DNA of 64,000 nucleotides, taken from Leptasterias polaris (taxonomy: Eukaryota; Echinodermata; Asteroidea; Forcipulatida; Asteriidae). Made by a program: the position numbers and the translations under genes. Location of the stretch: positions 62,001 to 126,000 of the forward strand of contig JAZGTN010000060.1 of NCBI GenBank assembly GCA_037783415.1, given 5' to 3'. The notes below the pieces were generated by a model, which worked only from the letters and a program-made list of their open reading frames with translations, did not search any database and had not been told where the DNA came from. This document shows, one piece after another, positions 56,316-64,000 of this stretch (position 1 is the stretch's first letter; every line of letters begins with the position of its first letter).

Positions 56316-58272
56316 ATATTCTACACAAAACACAAAGAAACTTGACTTTGCCTTCTTTTGATATGTGTGTGCAATATAACCGTAACCTTTTGAAGAGATT
56401 GAGAGAGTGAGAGAAATAGCTTCAACGCCGCAAGTAGTTGCAGCCGCTACTACTTATGCTATTTGGACAATCATTTTTTGATGGTGCTACCTGCTTAAAA
56501 AACTACAACTCAATCGACGATTACAACTCCCGTAACACAGTGCTACGACATTCAACGGACACATAAACCTAGACAGCCAAAATAACTGGGCAGAAACGCA
56601 GATTGGAAGGTGAAACTTCACCGGGACACAGGCAGGAAGACCGGGACATCCGATTCAGGAACACAAACACCTGGTGCTTAAAGGTCATTCCCTCGGACGA
56701 GGGGGTGGAGAGCAGAAAGTCCAAGGACAGACACTAGGCTGAACCGACACAAGTACCCTTCCGTGTACTTGTAAACCAAAACATGTTGTTGTACAGAAAA
56801 AACGAAATCACTATATCTCACTTCTGTATGTTGTGGAAACATTGAATTTAGTTTAAATTAATACAAGATGTGTTTTGACTTGGTGAGGTTGCTCAGAGGT
56901 TTTGAAGTTGTCTTGTTTAGTTATGATGACGACTCGATTAATGGTGACAATCTCTGACACTTGCCAAGTCATTATGTGTTTAATTAATTTAGCCGTTTGC
57001 TATTTGTTATATTATTTTGGCACAACTGCTTAAATCAACTGAATTGTATGTACACTTTAACAACTGCATTGGTTTGTTTTCTGGAGTCTCTGATGTATTG
57101 TTCTGAAGTTGTTGTTTACGAAATCAAAACTACTTATTAATCTGTTCCTGCATTTGATTACTGTATTCACAAAACAGGATGTGAGTTCTTGAAACTCGGT
57201 TGGTTGAAATCAGAAGTGGCTACTTTAGATTCACTCTTTCCAGACGACAACTTCAGAATGTTGCGCGCCATAAATACTTGGCAGTTTGAACCCCATGAGG
57301 TTTTAGATACTGCGCACCACTTCCCTTGACGTTGGTGCATAATCTACGTCAATGCAAGTGTGTATAGAATTCCCGTTGTTGGCTATCATCATAGACTTCA
57401 GAATATCCGGTGTGTTTTTGTTTCTCTATGGTTACAGAGACCCTCTCTATGTTATTATATTCAACTAAATATTATGTGCAGCCATAATCATTGTTTGCAT
57501 CTGAACAATTTTTTGTTAAAACGCATTCTGCTCTTTCGACTGTGTTTTGTTAAACAGTTCCAAAGGTCTCGCACGGTCGGGACGTTTTACACAATACACT
57601 TATGGGGCGTTGTTTGGTTGCAAATGTTATGGCTAACCAGTCCAGATGTTTGCTGGGCTGTTATTTGTCGACCAATAAATCCCAGGGCAAATTGGAACGC
57701 AGCCAAAAAATGCACTTGACAAGAGTTTGCACAAATATTGTTCATGTGTAAATAGTCACGCCGAACCAAGCCCAAACTTAGCCTGGTGCTTTTGCTAATG
57801 TATCTCCGGGATTTGATGCACATAATTATAGGTAGATTAAAGAGAAATACAGGCTAGCAACCTTCACTGCCTGCAGCTGTGACCGAAACCGGTTTGAAAT
57901 GAAACTGTACGTATTGTTAATGTAAAGCCATCTATCCAGATTTACTGTACTGCACTTATTCTGGTTTGCAAAAAACAACATCGACTAAAAAGACTACTTA
58001 TTTATTGAATTCACTGCCGTCGTGAAAATGTACTTTTTCAGAGATCGATTTGTTGAATGTAATTTACTGGTCCAAAGATTTTCCTGGAAAAAAAAATTGC
58101 GATCAAAATGCTTTATAAAGGGAAGTTGGAAATCTAATAAAAGGGCCTAAATGAGTTGGCATGGAAACGACGAACGAGCCTCAATGATAACAAAACGTTG
58201 CCGTGGAAACGGTGAACGAAGTGAGATGATTGTAGCCAACGTTGGCCGTTTCCGCGGTCGCAACAGAATAAA
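56316..58272 (+). other. Probable 3' untranslated and downstream region
   Basis: Poly(A) signals AATAAA occur at 57674-57679, 58136-58141 and 58267-58272. An AU-rich nonamer TTATTTATT, of the class found in unstable mRNAs, lies at 57998-58006. It would be included only if one of the later signals is used. No other gene is seen. Which signal is used cannot be told from sequence. Confidence 0.4.
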
Positions 58273-60827
58273 ATGCCAACGTGTGTAGAATGAATAGCTT
58301 AGAAAAAGTACATTTTTGCACAATGCTTTCGATACTGAAAGCTGATACTTGGACAAAACTTACTTGTTTCTCCCAAAGACAAAATTGTGTGTTTTTATTT
58401 TTTAAAAGGCTGATCACTTACTGACAATCTGCTGTTTGTTAACCGCAAATTATTTGTATAAATATGAAAATAATGTCAGATAAAAAATGTATATTGTGAA
58501 TTTTATATAAACATAAATATTTATTATATCTTTAAAACGTTATTATTGATGAGACATTGAGAACATGAATGAGAAAAATGAAAATGAATACCTTTGTGTC
58601 GGATTGAATTATTGAATTCTATGTTGTGTGTCTGTCGACCGTAATGGTGGAATTGTCGTGGTTATGGTGTCTTAATGGGCTATTAATGAGCAAGCTACGG
58701 AGTCCGATGTGACGTCATGAAGATACCCAAGATGAGCAGTGATGGAGTGTACCCAAGTCTACAATAGATCGCTCGTGTATTTGTTTGGATAATCTCAAAA
58801 GGAGAATAAGTCATTACTGCATGGGATGGGAGAGGGGAATGGGCGGGGTTAGGAAGGGCTGGAATGGTTAACAATACAACAAAAGAAATACACAATGAGG
58901 GATATACATTTGAGAGGGATTTTTCCTGGAACTCGCACAATAGAACGGGCAAATGGGGTTGTATTTAAACTTGTGTGTTTGTTTAGCTGTAGTTGCTTCT
59001 CGAATATTACAAGTTCAAACCAAAATGCTTGCCATAAACCAGAGGCACACCTGTTTCTGCTTGGCGGGAACCTCTGTAGTCATCGGCAACTGTGACTAAG
59101 CAATTAGACCCCGGCTGGAGACTGTGTATACTGCATGGGGTGGGTATAGGGGAGGGGCGAGACTATTTGATAGGGGATAGAATTCGTGTAAAGGCAAGCT
59201 GCAAACGATGGCGCATGGGGTGGCAGTATTGGTGAGATGGATATGGATGTGGATGGGTGTCTATACTGGGAGGGGGGGGGGGGGGGTTACAATCCAATCT
59301 ACGTATGGGGGGAGGGCTTTGTGTTTTGGGCAATGTGTTATAGTGCTATGTGAGACTCCGCATCATTACATGACATGTCCTCTGATTCATCTTTTTGATG
59401 AACTTCACGGTGAGGGCGCAATCTAGATTCATCGGCCTTCATAAACAACGCTAATCAGATCATTGAGTGAATCATGGCCATACGGGGATTGCGGAGGAAG
59501 AACCCTCAAGGTGCAATGGAAACAGGCACCGAACAAGCAGCAAACAGGGAAAGGGGGAAGGCAACTCCTCACGAGAAATGAGATGGGATGACAACTCAAA
59601 GGGGACAGGGAAGGACAGACAACAGAACAAGGACAGGGTAGGACCATGGAGGTAGACATCCCAGCAGCAGCGCCGTAACTATAGGGTAACATTTTAAGGG
59701 AGGGGGACCAGGGGATGCACCATTTTTTCTAATGGGCGCTTCTGGCTAAGTCTCCGTTTACAATATTTCTCAAACAAGCCCCTTTACAGCGCCTTTAAAA
59801 AAAAGTAACTTATTAATTTTTATAAGATAATCTGGCGTGAGTGTAAAATACATTGTCTGCGTTTAAATGGAACAATTGTTTTTTAAAACATCGAAATTAT
59901 CACATCAAAGCGTATAATGTAAGGTCTTACTGTGGAAATCCCAAAAGTCTAGATTTCAGAGGTGTGTGTGTGTGGGGGGGGGGGGGGGGGGGGGCTGTCC
60001 CCTTTAGTAGAGCGACATTGCAGGCTTTGATGGCATTTGTTTCTACCGATCGTTTTCTTTAAAGAGGGACATTGCCCTCAAATCTCTCAATGTTGCAGTT
60101 TGGGATAGGAGGCAGGGACGGACCAGACCGTAAGTAACCGAAATCTAGAAAGGAGAAAGGGGATGACCGGCATTGTAATAAGGGGAAGTGGGTTTAGTTG
60201 AGACCAGATCTAGACGGGGGCACTCGCACTCCCATGACCCGTTGGTCAAGCCCGGATCGGCCAACCCACACCTTGTTTAGACCACAACGGACCCTCAATG
60301 ACGGTCCTTGTAAGTCTAGTCTTGTCCCCAACAGTCCCCCAGTGACGCTCTTGTGATTGTTGTTGTGTGTATACCTCGATCGATCATAATATACCCAACC
60401 TGTTCACACCATCAGTGAACTGTTAACATTTACATTATCTTGTTTTGTCACGGTCATGCGCATGTTGGCGGGGTATGTCAGTAGAGCGACGTCACCATCG
60501 CAGTCTTTGCGTTTGAATAACATTACATGTGCACCTTTGAACTGTGAATCAGCACTGTTTGGACCACTTCCAAGTCTGCCTAATCGGAACTTTTCAGAGT
60601 GGTATTTGTTTTGAATGTTGAGACTTGTTTGGGGAATTGTGTACAACATTGTACCCCTTCAGGTGGATGGGATATTGGGGGCGGGAGGGGCAATGTGTTT
60701 ACGCTCTTGCCAAACTTCAAGCTTCAAGCTTGTACACCGGGCTGCACTTTTGGTGCAACGGGGAAGTCTTAAAGTGTGGTGCGCCATTCCCCTCGAAATT
60801 AAAAGGTCTGCAATAATACGTAAAAAT
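58273..60827. other. Non-coding stretch with G runs
   Basis: G runs at about 59271-59286 and 59973-59993, and a CRE palindrome at 58710-58717. Frames of 60-87 codons have no recognised domain. Confidence 0.5.
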
Positions 60828-62352
60828 GGGGGGGGGGGGGGGGGTGAATGGGGGGGTGAATTGGGGGGGGGGGGGGGGGGGGGTGAATGGGGGGGGGGTG
60901 AATTGGGGGGGGGGGTGAATGGGGGGGGGGGTGAATGGGGGGGTGAATTGGGGGGGGGGGGGGTGAATGGGGGGGGTGAATTGGGGGGGGGGGTGAATTG
61001 GGGGGGGGGGGGTGAATGGGGGGGGGTGAATTGGGGGGGGGGGGGTGAATGGGGGGGGTGAATTGGGGGGGGGGGGGGGTGAATGGGGGGGTGAATTGGG
61101 GGGGGGTGAATGGGGGGGGTGAATTGGGGGGGGGGGGGTGAATTGGGGGGGGGGGGGGGGGTGAATGGGGGGGGGGGTGAATTGGGGGGGGGGTGAATGG
61201 GGGGGGGTGAATTGGGGGGGGGGGGGGGGTGAATGGGGGGGTGAATTGGGGGGGGGGGGTGAATGGGGGGGTGAATTGGGGGGGGGGTGAATTGGGGGGG
61301 GGGGGGTGAATGGGGGGGGGGTGAATTGGGGGGGGGGGTGAATGGGGGGGGGGTGAATTGGGGGGGGGGTGAATTGGGGGGGGTGAATTGGGGGGGGGGG
61401 GTGAATTGGGGGGGGTGAATTGGGGGGGGGGGGGGTGAATTGGGGGGGGTGAATTGGGGGGGGTGAATTGGGGGGGGGGGGGTGAATGGGGGGGGGGTGA
61501 ATGGGGGGGGGGTGAAATGGGGGGGTGAATGGGGGGGGGGGTGAATGAGGGGGGGGGGGGGGTGAATGGGGGGGTGAATTGGGGGGGGGGTGAATGGGGG
61601 GGGGGTGAATTGGGGGGGGGGGTGAATGGGGGGGGGTGAATGGGGGGGGGGGGTGAATGGGGGGGGGGGGTGAATTGGGGGGGGGGTGAATGGGGGGGGT
61701 GAATGGGGGGGGGGTGAATTGGGGGGGGGGGGGGTGAATGGGGGGGGGGGGTGAATTGGGGGGGGGGGGGTGAATGGGGGGGGGGGGGTGAATTGGGGGG
61801 GGGGGTGAATGGGGGGGGTGAATTGGGGGGGGGTGAATGGGGGGGTGAATTGGGGGGGGGGGTGAATGGGGGGGTGAATTGGGGGGGGGGGGTGAATGGG
61901 GGGGGTGAATGGGGGGGGGGGGGTGAATGGGGGGGGGGGTGAATGGGGGGGTGAATTGGGGGGGGGGTGAATGGGGGGTGAATTGGGGGGGGGGGTGAAT
62001 TGGGGGGGTGAATTGGGGGGGTGAATTGGGGGGGGGGGGTGAATTGGGGGGAGGGTGAATTGGGGGGGTGAATTTGGGGGGGGGGTGAATTGGGGGGGGG
62101 GTGAATTGGGGGGTGAATTGGGGGGAGGGTGAATTGGGGGAGGGTGAATTGGGGGGAGGGTGAATTGGGGGGAGGGTGAATTGGGGGGAGGGTGAATTGG
62201 GGGGAGGGTGAATGGGGGGGTGAATGGGGGGGGGGTGAATGGGGGGGGTGAATGGGGGGGGTGAATGGGGGGGGGGGTGAATGGGGGGTGAATGGGGGGG
62301 GGGGTAAATGGGGGGGGGGTGAATGGGGGGGGGGGTAAATGGGGGGGGGGGT
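60828..62352 (+). repeat. G-tract satellite, (G)n TGAAT(T), 1.5 kb
   Basis: About one hundred units of a G run (roughly 5-18 G) followed by TGAAT or TGAATT. A few variant units (TAAAT, GAGGG) cluster at the right edge (62040-62340). Four or more adjacent G runs are present everywhere, so G-quadruplex formation is expected. The complement contains only C runs and ATTCA/AATTCA, which cannot form TAA, TAG or TGA. The long proline-rich reverse frame is therefore forced by the repeat. Confidence 0.95.
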
Positions 62353-63359
62353 GACCTGAACTTTATCTTCTTTGTCATGTTTGCGTTTCCTTTTAGTAGC
62401 TTTTCAATCACGGTGGGAAGAAGGGGTTGCGTTGCAGTTTTCCTTGCCCCTTTTTGGATATACTGGGAAATATGGTGTTACAATGAAAAGCCAAACGCAG
62501 GGTTCTGTTCGGACTTTAAAAAAATAATTGTCAAAGGTTTCGTGGGACCGCGGAAGTAGTAAAGAAAATAGATTCATACATAAAGTATGAACATCTCAGT
62601 GGACTTATACAGTTGTAAATATGACAAGAAGTTTGAGTAGTGTGGGTGTCTTTGGTCATTCTTCTCTACTAGCGGAATTCTCAGTAATATTGAATCTTTT
62701 TTAAAAGAAGAAATCTCAGGTTTCGGTCCTGAAGTGTACCTTGAAGTCTACAATGTCTGTCCAGCATGATGTTGCTGCCGAGATTAACCCATTTAAACTC
62801 CGGTTTATAGAATGAGGGTGGGCGGCCGGCTGAACAGACAAACCTCATCCATGGCTGTTTTTTAATTAACATCATGTGAAGAACATTTCAGGGCGAAAAC
62901 AAAAAATCACAAAATGACTCAAATCCTTGAAAAAAATCACCCATAGCATTAATAACAGTCCAAAAGAGGAAGCATGACCGTAATTTGATTGTGCATGTTA
63001 TTGACTATACGTTTTTTTTCTGGAACAATCTGGTGGCCTGTGCTTCCCGCTTGTTGTCAGCTGAGCATGCATTGAGTAGCTCTATGATTGGAGAATTGGA
63101 TATTGTCTGCAACCGCAGGGAGTAGTGCACAAGATCCTTGAGTGGTTATAATCATCAGTTTTCTAGAAGCTGGTGCTATACTCGTTGCCTGAACCATGAC
63201 ACTGACACTTGTGAACTATATTATTATGCCCCATGAAAATAATATATTAACATACTATATAATAGCTACTATGATGCACTACGTCACAGTACAGCGGTAC
63301 ATTGTGACAACAAAGGGGACTTGTTCGGGTTTCTTTGTGCGTTTTCATGCTGGTTGTTG
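62353..63359. other. Non-coding stretch, nothing recognised
   Basis: No element ends or plausible exons. Small frames near the satellite edge are chance. Confidence 0.45.
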
Positions 63360-63610
63360 TCGATAATTATTGTGTTATTGTTGATTTAGTTGGTGCTGTT
63401 TTCGTTACTGCTGTTGTCGTTTGTTGTTTCTGTATTGTTGCTGTTAATATTGTTTTGTTGTTGTGGTTTTTTTTTTTGGAAGAAGTTGCTGTTGTGTTGT
63501 TGTAGGACGTGTTGTTGTTTTGTTGTTGTTGTTTTGTTGTTGTTGTTGCAGTTGTTGTTGTTGCAGTTGTTGTAGGACTTGTTGTTGCAGTTGTTGTTAA
63601 TGCTGTTGTT
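63360..63610. repeat. (GTT)n compound microsatellite
   Basis: TTGTTGTTG runs with GCTGTTG interruptions. The Thr/Asn-rich reverse frame across it is caused by the triplets. Confidence 0.9.
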
Positions 63611-64000
63611 GTTAATCGGGATGAAACAAATTGAAGCACTTCAGTTACACTTGCTATCAATATACACAACTTAAGTTCCGAACTTGCTTGGATAATTTCT
63701 CTGAAACACTCGGTTCAATTCACTTAAATACATCACGTACCTTCGTTTAAAAAAAAATCTTCAAATTTTGACGAGCGTGAAGACAACATTTTGTATACAG
63801 TAATTCAGGTTTGGGCGAAAAGGCAACTAAGTTAAGGATTCCGTTTATTTGGCAACAGAGGCGTGAGGAACCACATATTATAGTCTGACCCCTTTTCAGT
63901 ATAATGAGAATCAGTATTCCTTACTGCTATAGTGCACGAGGAACACGACGAAGGTGATGGCATAATGGGGGAATACTCAGCAAGAATAAACACATTCTAT
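63611..64000. other. Non-coding window end
   Basis: AT-rich sequence without identifiable features. Confidence 0.45.

Noticed and set aside
55790..56333. Reverse-strand frames across the PH-domain gene
   Set aside because: They are antisense shadows of a GC-rich coding exon. The plus-strand frame has the domain pattern, promoter and downstream signals.
60717..62411. 564-codon proline-rich reverse-strand frame as a gene
   Set aside because: It coincides with the G-tract satellite, whose complement cannot contain a stop codon. There is no start context, splice signal or non-repeat coding content.
63367..63669. Thr/Asn-rich protein on the reverse strand
   Set aside because: Produced by a (GTT)n microsatellite.

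Overview
This window looks like repeat-dense, gene-poor animal nuclear DNA. There are no bacterial-style operons, coding density is very low, and there are A/T and G microsatellites, a tRNA-derived SINE family, LINE debris and many MITE-like inverted-repeat elements. The dispersed families resemble repeats I associate with echinoderms, possibly a sea star. That placement is from memory, without a search, and is only moderately secure.

Layout. Positions 1-2783 are the 5' part of a piggyBac-family transposon whose transposase frame (minus strand) stays open for at least 592 codons to the window edge. It was missed as an open frame because it runs off the window. It ends in GGG followed by a TTAA target site at 2784. 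From 2784 to about 53 kb is a patchwork of nested non-autonomous elements. For convenience I call the main dispersed families H1 (ends TTAAAGGCCCTGTACAC), H2 (a central palindrome near GAGAAAGGCTTCA), H3 (ends AAAGGGTGTGTACAAC) and H4. Among them are tRNA-Leu(CAA)-type SINE copies, minisatellites (29, 42, 44, 45, 73 and about 107 bp units), an element with 33-bp perfect terminal repeats (30865-31517), two foldback elements that share end sequences but have unrelated cores (29612-29796 and 32740-33668), a perfect 36-bp palindrome (31770-31843) and a decayed LINE reverse-transcriptase C-terminus (35850-36265).

The one convincing host gene is intronless, at 55527-56315 (+). It encodes a 262-residue (or 232-residue) PH-domain protein behind a TATA box with two AP-1 sites, and has a 3' region with an AU-rich nonamer. 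That is the layout of an inducible, short-lived mRNA. Two short minus-strand stretches (13279-13443 and 53229-53340) are weak candidate exons. Positions 60828-62352 hold a 1.5-kb satellite of G-tracts separated by TGAAT/TGAATT. Its reverse strand cannot contain a stop codon, so the 564-codon proline-rich frame there is not evidence of a gene.

The most unusual points are the apparently intact piggyBac element whose terminal repeat is an inverted copy of its own subterminal repeats, the double use of the same TTAA inside the same host repeat, the foldback pair with shared ends and swapped cores, the H2 palindromes that change sequence but stay self-complementary, and 14 copies of TGACGTCA in 64 kb.
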